Source: Chloroflexi bacterium HGW-Chloroflexi-10 (GTDB lineage Bacteria > Chloroflexota > Anaerolineae > Anaerolineales > Anaerolineaceae). Taken from it: a stretch of DNA of 64,000 nt. This document shows positions 1 to 8,382 of the stretch, piece after piece (position 1 is the first letter of the stretch; each line of letters starts with the position of its first letter). The stretch covers positions 62,001 through 126,000 of the forward strand of contig PHBZ01000019.1 of assembly GCA_002840755.1 (NCBI GenBank), written 5' to 3'. The notes beneath the pieces were generated by a model, which saw only the letters and a program-made list of their open reading frames with translations, was not told where the DNA came from and did not search any database. The position numbers and the translations under genes were made by a program.

Positions 1-167
1 CCAAATAAAGCGCCTACCAAACCGATCGTGAAAGCGTACTGTTCCACAGAGAAGGGGATGGTATTAGGGCCGCTGTTAGCCATTGAACCTAATTGGGTAC
101 CCAGAACTACTCCGAGGATGCAAAAAACAATCATGCCAATGAGGCGAAAAATAAAATCAATGCTCAT
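1..167 (-). CDS. PIN/TRAM-domain type membrane protein, N-terminal part (partial)
   Basis: Only the first 55 or so codons are present; the gene runs off the left edge. The ATG at 167 is preceded by an AAGGAG ribosome site. The peptide starts MSIDFIFRLIGMIVFCILGV, a hydrophobic segment, and continues into a second hydrophobic stretch near residues 45-55. This start resembles the two-helix N-terminus of YacL-like proteins, which carry a PIN nuclease-like domain and a TRAM domain further on, but those domains lie outside the window. The family name is therefore an inference from the N-terminus alone; a different small membrane protein is possible. Confidence 0.5.
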   Translation of the reverse strand, partial: MSIDFIFRLIGMIVFCILGVVLGTQLGSMANSGPNTIPFSVEQYAFTIGLVGALF

Positions 168-275
168 AAGTACACTCCTTTAGATATGTATACTGTTGTT
201 AAGGTACAGAATAAAAGCGGAAAAATAGCAATTATTAAGGATGATAGCACGAGGTCCGGTACAAGTCAATGAGCA

Positions 276-304
276 TTGACAGGGTTATGTGCGCATGTTA
301 AAAT
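276..304 (+). promoter_or_regulatory. sigma70-type promoter of tRNA-Glu
   Basis: TTGACA at 276-281 and TAAAAT at 299-304 are separated by exactly 17 bases. The expected start near 311 is about 13 bases before the tRNA, as usual for a bacterial tRNA promoter. Confidence 0.8.
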
Positions 305-323
305 ACCGTTCTATTAAGTGCCC

Positions 324-396
324 GCCCCCATCGTCTAGTGGCCCAGGACGGAGCCCTCTCAAGGCTCAAACAGGGGTTCGAGTCCCCTTGGGGGCA
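324..396 (+). tRNA. tRNA-Glu (anticodon CTC)
   Basis: A full cloverleaf can be drawn. The acceptor stem GCCCCCA (324-330) pairs with TGGGGGC (389-395), with A396 as discriminator. The anticodon stem GAGCC/GGCTC encloses the loop CTCTCAA, giving anticodon CTC. The T arm is AGGGG, TTCGAGT, CCCCT. CCA is not encoded. The last bases of this gene and its downstream flank recur at 9057, so this tRNA is the likely integration target of the island that follows. Confidence 0.92.
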
Positions 397-618
397 CTGA
401 ATAGCAAAGCATCCAAATTTGTGGGTGCTTTTTTGTTGGAGTGGTATCTGGTAACTCCTGGGGAAATGGGACGGGTGGGTCTGGTGGTTGGCGGGTTGGT
501 TTGATGATAAGAATAGACCCACCCTTGTTTCGTTGGGGACAGATGGATTTGGCAAGGGGCGAGGCATCGGGTATTGAACGGGCAGAGAAAATTCCTCCAG
601 CCTCGCCCGTATGGGTTG
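383..618 (+). repeat. Dispersed two-hairpin repeat, copy A (with tRNA 3' end)
   Basis: This stretch is highly similar to 9057-9268 and partly to 17895-18128. It starts inside the tRNA-Glu T arm, includes the terminator hairpin, then has two long-range inverted repeats. GGGTGGGTCT (473-482) pairs with AGACCCACCC (515-524), and GGGCGAGGC (557-565) pairs with GCCTCGCCC (600-608). All copies keep these stems while the connecting bases drift, which suggests that the structure matters. No open reading frame is shared by the copies. Copies A and B share an exact 22-base core at 383-404 and 9057-9078. Confidence 0.85.
407..434 (+). terminator. terminator of tRNA-Glu
   Basis: AAGCATCC (407-414) pairs with GGGTGCTT (423-430) with one G-T pair, and a run of T follows. 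The same hairpin is repeated at 9081-9108 and, altered, at 17914-17939. Confidence 0.75.
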
Positions 619-686
619 TGTTTCACCTTTAATTAGCAGCCCATCCTAGTCTGGCGATGTGGGGAGGCGTTCGGAGAGCGTTGCGT

Positions 687-926
687 ATTCGTTTTTCGTT
701 TTCTTTCCCTCGCGTTGCGTCGGGACCATGAAACCCACTTGGCATCGCAGAGTGCGTTGTGTATTCGTTGAAAAAAAATTCCAATCGAAACGAATGATAT
801 TTTGAAAAATGACCGGTAGATATGGGAAACTTTTTTGAGTAACTCCAGATATGCTGATATTTTGTTTTTAATGTGCTGGTATTCGTTTTGAAACGAATGC
901 AAAACGAATATGTACTACGAACGAAT
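687..926. promoter_or_regulatory. Cluster of AACGAAT/ATTCGTT operator-like motifs
   Basis: The heptamer ATTCGTT or its complement occurs at 687, 763, 789, 881, 892, 903 and 920. The sites at 881-898 form an inverted repeat, ATTCGTTT then two bases then AAACGAAT. Such density in 240 bases is not expected by chance and suggests binding sites for an unknown regulator. The distance of 230 bases to the next start codon makes the target uncertain. Confidence 0.45.
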
Positions 927-947
927 AAGATGGAGGCAGTGATGATG

Positions 948-976
948 CAGGGAAAAATCCGCCCATCCCTGTTTTT
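948..976 (+). terminator. Weak terminator-like hairpin
   Basis: CAGGGA (948-953) pairs with TCCCTG (966-971) and five T bases follow. The loop is 12 bases and no gene ends nearby, so this could also be a leader hairpin. Confidence 0.3.
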
Positions 977-1155
977 ACTTGATGATTATAGAATAATTGT
1001 TCTAATTTGTCAAGAATTTAATTGAAGGAATTAGCAACCATCTTGTGCCTCCTACAACATTCTTGTACAATGTGATTGGGCCCGATCACCAAGAATGATC
1101 CCATAATTCGACGCATCCCTTCGTTGTATGGATCGATCGCAGGCAAGGAGAACAC

Positions 1156-3897
1156 ATGTCAAAGGTGGCTTCTGTCTTGGCATTGAGGGAAAAAGAAAAG
1201 GATCAATCGTCTCTTGAGCAGAGGAAACATCTGCTTCGGACAAAGTTTTTTGTTCCTCCCATTCGCTCAAGTCATATCGCCCGTCCTCGTCTCTCTGACC
1301 TGATCGATTGCGGTCTGGACCGGGCACTCATTCTAGTATCTGCCCCTGCTGGTTATGGTAAAACCACCCTGATTAGCAACTGGCTGAAAGAAAAGCAGAT
1401 CCCTTCAGCCTGGATCTCCCTGGACGGGGGTGATAACGACCCGATCCGTTTTCTGCAGTACCTGCTTGCCGCTCTCATTCCAATGGCGCCAGGTATTGAG
1501 GATGACGGGTTTGGCATGCTCCAGGGAGGCCAGCCAGCTCAATTTGAGAGTGTAATCAACTTGCTGACCAACGAATTGGCTTCATTTTCTGCACCATTCG
1601 TCCTAGTACTGGATGATCTCCACATGATCCAGTCTGAAGCTGTATTTAAAATTCTGGCTTATCTACTGGAACATTTGCCTCCCCAGATGCACCTGGCGAT
1701 CCTGACCCGGATCGATCCCCCACTGCCACTTGCCCGCTTGCGAGTTCGCAACCAACTCCTGGATATCCGGGCAGACCAGCTGCGCTTTACACAAAACGAG
1801 ATAGCCGCCTTTCTTAGCGATGCGATTGGGTTAACACTGTCTGGCAACGATCTCTCCGCTTTAGAGACGCGAACTGAAGGCTGGATCGCCGGATTGCAAC
1901 TGGCAGCCCTTACGATGCAAAGCAATAAGGATATTCATGGGTTCATCTCAGCATTCACGGGCAGCCATCACTATGTTATGGACTACCTCGCTGAAGAAGT
2001 GCTCAAGAATCAACCGAAAAAGGTGAGTGATTTCTTGCTGCAGACCTCGATCCTGGACCGCTTGTGCGGCTCACTATGCGAGGCTATCGTCGAGGCAGAA
2101 ACGAACGAACCTGTCTACGGGCAATCCATGCTGGAGACCCTGGAAGAGATGAATCTCTTCGTCGTTCCTCTGGACGATGAGCGCCACTGGTATCGCTATC
2201 ATCATCTTTTTGCAGAAGTTCTCCGCAAGCGTCTTGAATATCAGTATCCTCATTTGCTTCCTGAACTGCACCGCCGCGCCTCCCATTGGTACGAGCAAAA
2301 CGAGTTTATCGCCGAATCCATCCAGCAGGCGATCGCAGCCGGCGACCAGGATCGGGCTGCGCACCTGACCGAGCAGAACGGCTGTTCCTTGCTGATGAGC
2401 GGCGAAGTAGCGACACTGCTGAGTTGGGCCGATGCCATCGAATTCCAATCGGAAGCCCGCCCCTGGTTGGCCATTCAAAAGGCCTGGGCTCTTGCTCTGA
2501 CTGGGGAAATGGACAGGGTCGAGCTAACTCTGCAAACACCTGAAAAACTGCTAGCGCCGCTCGAGCCTACCGTCGAGGTTAGAACTCTCCAGGGAACGAT
2601 TGCCGCGGCTCGGGCTCATGGCGCAAACTCACGCGGGGATACTCAGGCAGCCGCGGGATTTGCCCGAAATGCGTTGGACCTTCTGCCCGACTGCAGTTCG
2701 ATCTCACAAAGCCTCCGAAGTGTTTCCACCTCGATCCTGGGGGACGCCAGCTGGATCAACGGCGACCTGGAGCAGGCCAAGCATGCCTACACCGATGCCC
2801 TGCGAATTGGTCGAGAAGCAGGCAGCCTGCATATGGTTATCATTGCCAATTCCAACCTGGCCGATATTTTGATGGAGCAGGGGCAACTCCATCTGGCAGC
2901 CGATATCTATACCCGCTCCCTGCGAATTGCGGTTCGCCCTGATGGACAAAGGTCGCCCCTGGCTGGAGCACTCTGCGCGGGCCTGGCCAGGCTGACCTAT
3001 GAACGCGACCAGTGGAATGAGGCGGAACAGTACATTCAACTGTGCATAAGCCTTTGCCGGCAGTGGGGTGACAGCGACCACCTGACCGTGGCCTTTGCCC
3101 TGCTGGCGCGTCTGCAGCAAGTCCGTGGTAACCAGGAGGCCGTCCAGGAAGCCATGCGGGTCACCGGGCAACTGGTCAGTGAACATTCTCTCTCTCCCTG
3201 GCGTTCCATCCAGGTCCAATCTGACCTGGCGCGCCTGTGGCTTGCTCAAGGAAATCTCGAAAGACTGTCTCAGTTCATTCAAAAGAACGCCCTGAAAATT
3301 GAGGATGAGATCCCCTATCGGCGACAACCTGAATATGTCATTCTGTTGCGAACCCTCCTCGCCCTGGATGATTACAGATCAGCCATCGCCCTCTCTGAAC
3401 GACTTGTGATACTCGCTGAAACCGCTGGGCGGATGGGATTGGTCATAGAGATCCTGGTCCTACGGGCACTCGCATTCCAGGGCAGGAAAGATACAGAGAG
3501 CGCTTTGACAAACCTTGAAAAAGCCCTCGTCCTAGCCCAGCCTGAAGGATTTGTGCGTGTGTTCTTGGATGAAGGCGAAGCAATGACGAGATTGTTGTGT
3601 CAGGTCCAGTCCCGTCGGGATGGGTCTGGTTATGCGGCAGGTCTCCTGGCAAGGATTGGAACGATCCCCACCATGACTCAACCATCCAACCAGCTCCTCA
3701 TCGAACCCCTCACTGCGCGCGAGGTAGAGGTTCTGAAACGCATCAGCACCGGCTGTTCCAATCAGGATATTGCCGATCAATTGTTCATCTCCATTCCCAC
3801 CGTGAAGCGTCATATTAGCAATCTCTATGGCAAGTTGGGGGTGAAAAGTAGAACGCAGGCTTTGGCAATCGGGAAAGAGCTAAAAATATTCGAGTAA
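1156..3897 (+). CDS. MalT-like STAND ATPase/LuxR-type transcriptional activator
   Basis: A 913-residue regulator. The N-terminal NTPase module has a Walker A motif GYGKTT (residues 66-71) and a Walker B-like LVLDDLH (150-156). A long helical region with TPR-like repeats (about 400-800) forms the usual ligand-sensing part of this family. The C-terminal LuxR helix-turn-helix starts near PLTAREVEVL and ends close to the stop. Length and order match MalT-type activators, which oligomerise on ligand and ATP binding. The ATG has an AAGGAGA site 7 bases upstream. A strong terminator follows at once, so the downstream genes need their own promoter, possibly driven by this protein. The inducer is unknown. 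Confidence 0.9.
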   Translation: MSKVASVLALREKEKDQSSLEQRKHLLRTKFFVPPIRSSHIARPRLSDLIDCGLDRALILVSAPAGYGKTTLISNWLKEKQIPSAWISLDGGDNDPIRFLQYLLAALIPMAPGIEDDGFGMLQGGQPAQFESVINLLTNELASFSAPFVLVLDDLHMIQSEAVFKILAYLLEHLPPQMHLAILTRIDPPLPLARLRVRNQLLDIRADQLRFTQNEIAAFLSDAIGLTLSGNDLSALETRTEGWIAGLQLAALTMQSNKDIHGFISAFTGSHHYVMDYLAEEVLKNQPKKVSDFLLQTSILDRLCGSLCEAIVEAETNEPVYGQSMLETLEEMNLFVVPLDDERHWYRYHHLFAEVLRKRLEYQYPHLLPELHRRASHWYEQNEFIAESIQQAIAAGDQDRAAHLTEQNGCSLLMSGEVATLLSWADAIEFQSEARPWLAIQKAWALALTGEMDRVELTLQTPEKLLAPLEPTVEVRTLQGTIAAARAHGANSRGDTQAAAGFARNALDLLPDCSSISQSLRSVSTSILGDASWINGDLEQAKHAYTDALRIGREAGSLHMVIIANSNLADILMEQGQLHLAADIYTRSLRIAVRPDGQRSPLAGALCAGLARLTYERDQWNEAEQYIQLCISLCRQWGDSDHLTVAFALLARLQQVRGNQEAVQEAMRVTGQLVSEHSLSPWRSIQVQSDLARLWLAQGNLERLSQFIQKNALKIEDEIPYRRQPEYVILLRTLLALDDYRSAIALSERLVILAETAGRMGLVIEILVLRALAFQGRKDTESALTNLEKALVLAQPEGFVRVFLDEGEAMTRLLCQVQSRRDGSGYAAGLLARIGTIPTMTQPSNQLLIEPLTAREVEVLKRISTGCSNQDIADQLFISIPTVKRHISNLYGKLGVKSRTQALAIGKELKIFE

Positions 3898-3920
3898 ACT
3901 CAGCAGATGGGTTCTTTCTA

Positions 3921-3957
3921 AAAGCCGGCAGGAAACTTGCTTTCCTGCCGGCTTTTT
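3921..3957 (+). terminator. Rho-independent terminator after the regulator gene
   Basis: A perfect 15-bp stem (3921-3935 with 3941-3955, core GCCGGCAGG) with a 5-base loop runs into a T tract. It separates the regulator from the following small-gene operon. Confidence 0.9.
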
Positions 3958-4085
3958 CTTCCCTCGTTTCGGGACCGAATGGGGGGAAACGCTCTCTTTT
4001 TTTCCGGGAATAAATACAACCCCCACTACAACCTTCAGTCGATGCCCCGGCCTCTGGAAAATGATAAATTATGAGCAGAGGAAAT

Positions 4086-4358
4086 ATGGCGAACAAGAAA
4101 TATGAAAACAACCAAGAGAATGCAAGCGTGATTTCCACCGTCGCTCAGGGAGATTTCTTCGAGATACATGTCAAAGGGCACCTCGATGACAGCTGGTCGG
4201 ATTGGTTGGACGGATTGGATGTGAAGTTATTGAATAACGGTGAAATGATCCTTTTCGGACACATCGGGGATCAGGCTGCTCTGATGGGTACCCTTAATAA
4301 ACTCTACAGCCTTAACCTGACCCTGCTCTCGGTGAGCAAGGTTGACCTAAAAGAATAG
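4086..4358 (+). CDS. Small KGHL-type protein of unknown function, paralogue 1
   Basis: A 90-residue soluble protein. The ATG at 4086 follows AGAGGA; an in-frame ATG at 4071 has no ribosome site. It is homologous to the product of 11963-12244: both share KGHL, a W-x-DW pair, a Gly in the middle, DQAAL-x-G and a C-terminal LLSV. Both genes lie downstream of a MalT-like regulator in the same direction. Similar short proteins are, to my memory, widespread in Chloroflexota without an assigned role. Pairing with the regulators suggests an accessory or target function, but nothing in the sequence shows a catalytic site. Confidence 0.75.
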   Translation: MANKKYENNQENASVISTVAQGDFFEIHVKGHLDDSWSDWLDGLDVKLLNNGEMILFGHIGDQAALMGTLNKLYSLNLTLLSVSKVDLKE

Positions 4359-4366
4359 GAGAAAAA

Positions 4367-4597
4367 ATGAAAAACACGATCAAATTCAACCCCAGTCTCG
4401 GCAACATTGCCATGAGCGCTTTCCTTATCGAGAAGGTTCACAACTGCGCTGATTGCCCCATCCGGAAGTTGGCGATCAAACAGCCGCAGTCCATCTTTGC
4501 GAAGCTTCATGCCTGGCACAAGTCCTGGTGGCCGGCCTGGAAATCACACCAGGACCGGACCTGCGCTTACGCCAATCAGGCAGGCAGGAAAGCCTAG
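4367..4597 (+). CDS. Small Cys/Trp-rich hypothetical protein
   Basis: A 76-residue protein starting 8 bases after the previous stop, with AGGAG before the ATG. It contains HNCADCPIRK, giving a CxxC pair, and a Trp-rich segment WHKSWWPAWK, followed by a further Cys near the end. There is no signal peptide or membrane segment. The CxxC pair could bind a metal or be redox active. I do not recognise the family. The good ribosome site and tight spacing in the operon support a real gene. Confidence 0.6.
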   Translation: MKNTIKFNPSLGNIAMSAFLIEKVHNCADCPIRKLAIKQPQSIFAKLHAWHKSWWPAWKSHQDRTCAYANQAGRKA

Positions 4598-4657
4598 CCA
4601 CCACCGGACTTAACGAATTACAGATCCGGACTCAACCACTTATTTACGGAGGAAAAA

Positions 4658-4993
4658 ATGGAAAACACACACAAGTTTACAGTCAATTTTGAAACGTTCG
4701 CCTGGGGGGCACTCTTTATCCTGTGGGGGATCATGGAAATGTTCAAGTTCCTGCCGAAAGGCACAGGCGCGCTCGGCATCGGCCTGATCCTCATCAGTCT
4801 AAATATCGCCCGGGCTATAACTAAGCAGCCTATCAGTGGCTTTACGACAACGATCGGCATCTTTGCTCTGCTGGCGGGTGGGCTAGAAATTGTGAGCCCA
4901 TACCTGCACTTCGCTTTTGATATCCCGGTCTTTGCAATCCTGCTACTAGTTCTGGGAATGATCCTATTGGGTGGCGCACTGAAGAAGAAATAG
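4658..4993 (+). CDS. Small integral membrane protein
   Basis: A 111-residue protein with about four hydrophobic segments: WGALFILWGIMEMF, IGLILISLNIA, IGIFALLAGGLEI and a C-terminal IPVFAILLLVLGMILLGGAL ending in KKK. The ATG follows GGAGG at good spacing. It sits third in the operon behind the MalT-like regulator, before an MFS transporter. No family with a known role is recognised. The positive C-terminus suggests a cytoplasmic end. Confidence 0.7.
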   Translation: MENTHKFTVNFETFAWGALFILWGIMEMFKFLPKGTGALGIGLILISLNIARAITKQPISGFTTTIGIFALLAGGLEIVSPYLHFAFDIPVFAILLLVLGMILLGGALKKK

Positions 4994-5124
4994 GCAAGCC
5001 AGCGAACAGGGATGTCCCCACCAAGGACCATGGATTGGGGACCATCCCTTCCCGGACCGCTTGCAGAGTGATCAACACCTTTTTATGATGGAAAACAACG
5101 ATCTCTCGTGAAGGAGACATAATC

Positions 5125-6597
5125 ATGGAAAACACAATGACCAAATCGATTTTGAAGAACAAGTGCCTCATCATTGATGGTACCCGTGCTTTCATGATGG
5201 TCTGGCTTGGACAGATGATCTCGTTCATTGGCTCAGGCCTGACAAGTTTCGCACTGGGGGTTTGGGTCTTCCAGAAGACCGGTGACATCACTCAATATGC
5301 TCTCATTTCCATGTTTTTTATACTGCCGGGTGTGCTGCTGGGACCACTGGCTGGCACCCTGGTCGATCGCTGGGACCGCCGAACGACGATGTTCATCAGC
5401 GATCTTGGCACCGGCCTCAGCACTCTCTCTATCGCTGTGGTGTACCTGCTAGGCGGGTTGCAAGTCTGGTACATCTACGTGGCCGTTTTCCTGAGCGGGG
5501 CCTTTGGCAGTTTGAGAATGCCGTCCATGCAGGCAGCCATGACCATGATGATTCCCAAGAAGAGCCTAGGCCGCACCAGTGGCTTGATGGAAATCGTGCA
5601 AATTGGGCAATTTCTCATCGCTCCCATCGTGGCAGGTGGGCTTATGGAAAGTATTGGCCTTGCAGGTATCGTGATGATCGATTTCAGCACGTTTCTCATC
5701 GCCATCTCCATTCTGCTTTTCATCCACATTCCCCGCGCGACGGTCACAGCCGAGGGATGTGCCGGCCAGGGAACGGTGCTGCAAGAGGCTGTTTACGGCT
5801 GGAAGTACATCAAGGCACGGCCCGGCCTGGCAGCCCTGATGGTGCTGTTCGCTTTTACCAACTTCACCACCGAAATGACGGTTGTGCTCTTCACACCGCT
5901 CATCCTGTCCTTTGCCTCCACCGCAAAGTTGGGCCTGGCAATGTCGTTGTGTAGCAGTGGTTTCCTGGTGGGCGGACTGCTAATGAGCATCTGGGGTGGT
6001 CCTAAGCGCCGTGTACCGTTGATGATGATCTTGATGATCCTGCTTGGAGTCTTCTCGACGATGATCGGACTGCGCGCATCCGTGGGACTCATCGTTGTGA
6101 GTGGTTTCCTGGCGACACTGACCGTGCCGATCATTTCCAGCTCCAACCAGGTGATCTGGCAGAAGAAAGTAGCCGTGGATGTCCAGGGTCGGGTATTCGC
6201 CATCCGGAGAACGATCACCCTAGCGACCCCGCTGGTGACATATGCGATTGCTGGACCTCTGTCGGACCTTGTATTCGAGCCGCTGATGACCGTCAACGGC
6301 GCTTTGGCTGGCAGCTTCGGACAGGTCCTCGGCATGGGACCCGGGCGCGGCATCGGCTTGTTATTCGTCTGCATGGGTCTGCTAACCACCCTGGTTACTG
6401 CGATCGGTTGTTTATCCCCACGCCTGCGCAAGGTAGAAGAGGAACTCCCGGACGCGGTGATCACCCAATCAGCCCAGGTGAAAATCGAAAAAAAACTACC
6501 GTCTCTCCTGCCTGCCCGAAGCCCACGAAATAAGATCGTTTACGCAAAGTGTCATGATCTAAAACCACCTCTTCCTGAACTGTTATCAAGGGATTAA
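5125..6597 (+). CDS. MFS transporter of the macrolide-efflux-like (MFS_3) type
   Basis: A 490-residue membrane protein. The N-terminal half has the layout GQMISFIGSGLTSFALGVWV and the loop 2-3 motif LVDRWDRRTTM, typical of MFS exporters related to MefA. About 12 hydrophobic segments are visible, and a soluble C-terminal tail of about 50 residues adds length compared with the usual 400-430. The ATG follows AAGGAG. Such proteins export drugs or other small hydrophobic compounds using the proton gradient; the substrate cannot be read from sequence. Its place behind a MalT-like regulator suggests inducible export. Confidence 0.82.
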   Translation: MENTMTKSILKNKCLIIDGTRAFMMVWLGQMISFIGSGLTSFALGVWVFQKTGDITQYALISMFFILPGVLLGPLAGTLVDRWDRRTTMFISDLGTGLSTLSIAVVYLLGGLQVWYIYVAVFLSGAFGSLRMPSMQAAMTMMIPKKSLGRTSGLMEIVQIGQFLIAPIVAGGLMESIGLAGIVMIDFSTFLIAISILLFIHIPRATVTAEGCAGQGTVLQEAVYGWKYIKARPGLAALMVLFAFTNFTTEMTVVLFTPLILSFASTAKLGLAMSLCSSGFLVGGLLMSIWGGPKRRVPLMMILMILLGVFSTMIGLRASVGLIVVSGFLATLTVPIISSSNQVIWQKKVAVDVQGRVFAIRRTITLATPLVTYAIAGPLSDLVFEPLMTVNGALAGSFGQVLGMGPGRGIGLLFVCMGLLTTLVTAIGCLSPRLRKVEEELPDAVITQSAQVKIEKKLPSLLPARSPRNKIVYAKCHDLKPPLPELLSRD

Positions 6598-6655
6598 CAT
6601 GGCCCAAACTGTTTTGTTACGGGATAACATGATCCCATATGAAGGAGACACAACC

Positions 6656-7204
6656 ATGGAAAAAAGACTTGAAGGCAATCCAAATGGCACCGCCCTGGAT
6701 TTCTCCACCAGCCTTTTAAAGGGACTGGGATGGGGAGCGATTGGCGGGATTGCTGGTACGCTCGCGATGGACCTGACTTTGATGGCCATCCTGGCTGCAT
6801 TCGGATCTCCGGTTCTGACCTGCTTCTCCATCGTTGGTGATACCGCGGCAATCTTCTTTTCGATGCAGAACATGGGGATGACCGGCACTATCCTACTGGG
6901 CGTGGCAATCCATTATATGGTCGGGCCTCTGATCGGGGCGATCTTTGGGCTACTTGTGACGCATTTCAAAGGTCTAAGGGTGAGTACCCGGATAAAGAGC
7001 ATGCTCCTGGGCATTGTGTATGTTGAGATCCTGAGCCAGCCACTATTGGCAACTACCCCCATCCTGCTGAAGATGTCGGCAGCTGTGACGCTCCAGTGGT
7101 ACAGCGGGTCGTTCTTCATGCATATGATCGCTGGTGCTGTACTGGGTGAGGTGGTGGACAGGGGTCTGAATCTGGTTGGCCGGGGCAGACGCAGGGAGGC
7201 ATAA
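6656..7204 (+). CDS. Conserved-looking membrane protein of unknown function
   Basis: A 182-residue protein with about five membrane segments. The start at 6656 is chosen because AAGGAG lies 9 bases before it; the frame is open to 6599 without a ribosome site. Segments such as GIAGTLAMDLTLMAIL, a HYMVGPLIGAIFG core and LSQPLLATTPILLKMSAAV are visible. A conserved-looking His-Tyr pair and a VEILSQP loop stand out. I do not recognise a characterised family. It is probably cotranscribed with the upstream MFS gene, being 58 bases away. Confidence 0.65.
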   Translation: MEKRLEGNPNGTALDFSTSLLKGLGWGAIGGIAGTLAMDLTLMAILAAFGSPVLTCFSIVGDTAAIFFSMQNMGMTGTILLGVAIHYMVGPLIGAIFGLLVTHFKGLRVSTRIKSMLLGIVYVEILSQPLLATTPILLKMSAAVTLQWYSGSFFMHMIAGAVLGEVVDRGLNLVGRGRRREA

Positions 7205-7562
7205 AAACCTCCCGGGCTGCAGGCTTCGTGCAACCCTGAGGTACAGATCATCCTGTATTTGGACGATGGCTCTTATTTTGAATTCTTTGGGCAGGAGATC
7301 AAATCGCGCAGTCCCTTATCGAGCGAGATATAGCCTAGGCATCAATCTATGGCAGAAATTTCGGAAGCGAGGTGCTCGTCGTCAGGCACAAAAAAACATC
7401 GATCCCATTTACATCCCGGCAGACCTCTTTAAGGAGAACGATATTGCCTAAAGCAGAGCATTCATGAAAAGTCAAGCTATAATTAATTCAGGCGTGCAGG
7501 ATTGCAATAGGATGCGATCCGCTTCGTGATCGTGCAATGAACGATGATTGATGGAGTATCGC
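7205..7562 (+). other. Intergenic region with possible decayed coding remnants
   Basis: No complete gene is seen. Directly after the stop at 7204, the same frame stays open for about 130 bases and reads like protein (VQIILYLDDGSYFEFFG), without a start codon. A second short open stretch ends at 7451 with IYIPADLFKENDIA. These may be remnants of a frameshifted small gene. A TATAAT-like box lies near 7479 but without a convincing -35. Confidence 0.4.
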
Positions 7563-8333
7563 ATGAAAAAAGAAAAATATCCAATATTGGAATTTGATGA
7601 TACCCTGGTGGCAAAAATTGAGCCGTCTCGTTCCCATAAGAAAATTGAGGGATATGAATATTGTGTGATCACTTTTTTTCGTGAAGTCCTTGAAAAAATG
7701 GAAAAGCAGGGTTCGATCAAGGTCGTCCAAGCATTGAATTGTGAGACCATGGATGTTCCGATCTATGAAATGGAGTATGGTGGGAAGAAGATCCATTTAT
7801 TTTTGGGATATGTAGGCGCTGCCGGATCTGCTGCTTTCCTGGAAGAGTTAATCGCCTATGGATTCAATAAATTCATCGTTTGTGGTGGCGCAGGTGTGCT
7901 AAGAAAGGATATCGCCGTTGGACATCTGATCATTCCAGTTTCAGCAGTACGGGATGAAGGTGTTTCGTATCATTACCTTGCACCGGCAAGGGAGGTTGAA
8001 TGCAACCCTCAAGTGGTGGAGAAGATCGAAGCAGGATTAAATGAATTCGGCATCGATTATATAAAAGCGAAAACCTGGACGACCGATTCGTTTTACCGGG
8101 AGACCGAGAAGAAAATAGAATTGAGAAAATCGGAAGGTTGCGTCACGGTGGAGATGGAAGCCGCAGCTTTTTTTGCCGTGGCCAGGTTCAGAAATGTAAA
8201 GCTCGGTCAGATTCTCTATGGCGGCGATGACCTGAGCTCTGTGACATGGGATAACAGAAAATGGCATGACAGAACCGAAATTCGGGAAAATCTTGTGGAT
8301 ATCGCAATCAGAGTGTGTTTTTCATTGCGATGA
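7563..8333 (+). CDS. Nucleoside phosphorylase (PNP/uridine phosphorylase family)
   Basis: About 256 residues. The start at 7563 has GGAG six bases upstream; ATG 7551 and TTG 7548 are alternatives without a site. The fold signature is clear: GAAGSAAFLEELIAYG, then CGGAGVLRKDIAVGHLIIP and the nucleoside-binding VEMEAAAFFAVA with the expected Glu-Met-Glu. A GGDDLSS segment follows. The family cleaves purine or pyrimidine nucleosides with phosphate to the base and ribose-1-phosphate in the cytosol. Exact base preference cannot be told. The gene stands alone in direction with the next small gene 49 bases away. Confidence 0.85.
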   Translation: MKKEKYPILEFDDTLVAKIEPSRSHKKIEGYEYCVITFFREVLEKMEKQGSIKVVQALNCETMDVPIYEMEYGGKKIHLFLGYVGAAGSAAFLEELIAYGFNKFIVCGGAGVLRKDIAVGHLIIPVSAVRDEGVSYHYLAPAREVECNPQVVEKIEAGLNEFGIDYIKAKTWTTDSFYRETEKKIELRKSEGCVTVEMEAAAFFAVARFRNVKLGQILYGGDDLSSVTWDNRKWHDRTEIRENLVDIAIRVCFSLR

Positions 8334-8382
8334 GATCGTGGCGTACTTCACGGTAAGAAGAGCCCGGAAAAGGAGTTGAAAC

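Larger units (their letters stand above)
619..1155. other. Gene-free region with clustered ATTCGTT motifs
   Basis: I see no convincing gene here. The stretch is AT-rich and holds a cluster of ATTCGTT/AACGAAT motifs (687-926) and a weak hairpin followed by T bases (948-976). It leads to the MalT-like regulator start at 1156, so it probably contains that gene's promoter, but no clear -35/-10 pair stands out. Confidence 0.6.

Noticed and set aside
289..632. Several short frames over the tRNA-Glu and repeat copy A
   Set aside because: They overlap the tRNA gene and the non-coding repeat, and the copies at 9.1 and 17.9 kb do not keep the frames.
2704..3327. A 207-codon antisense frame in the first MalT-like gene
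   Set aside because: The sense strand encodes a well-supported TPR-like region; the antisense frame lacks a ribosome site.
7176..7451. A 91-codon frame overlapping the end of the membrane protein gene
   Set aside because: Its first half is an out-of-frame reading of the upstream gene and of the in-frame remnant; only the last 35 codons look protein-like, so it is not a whole gene.
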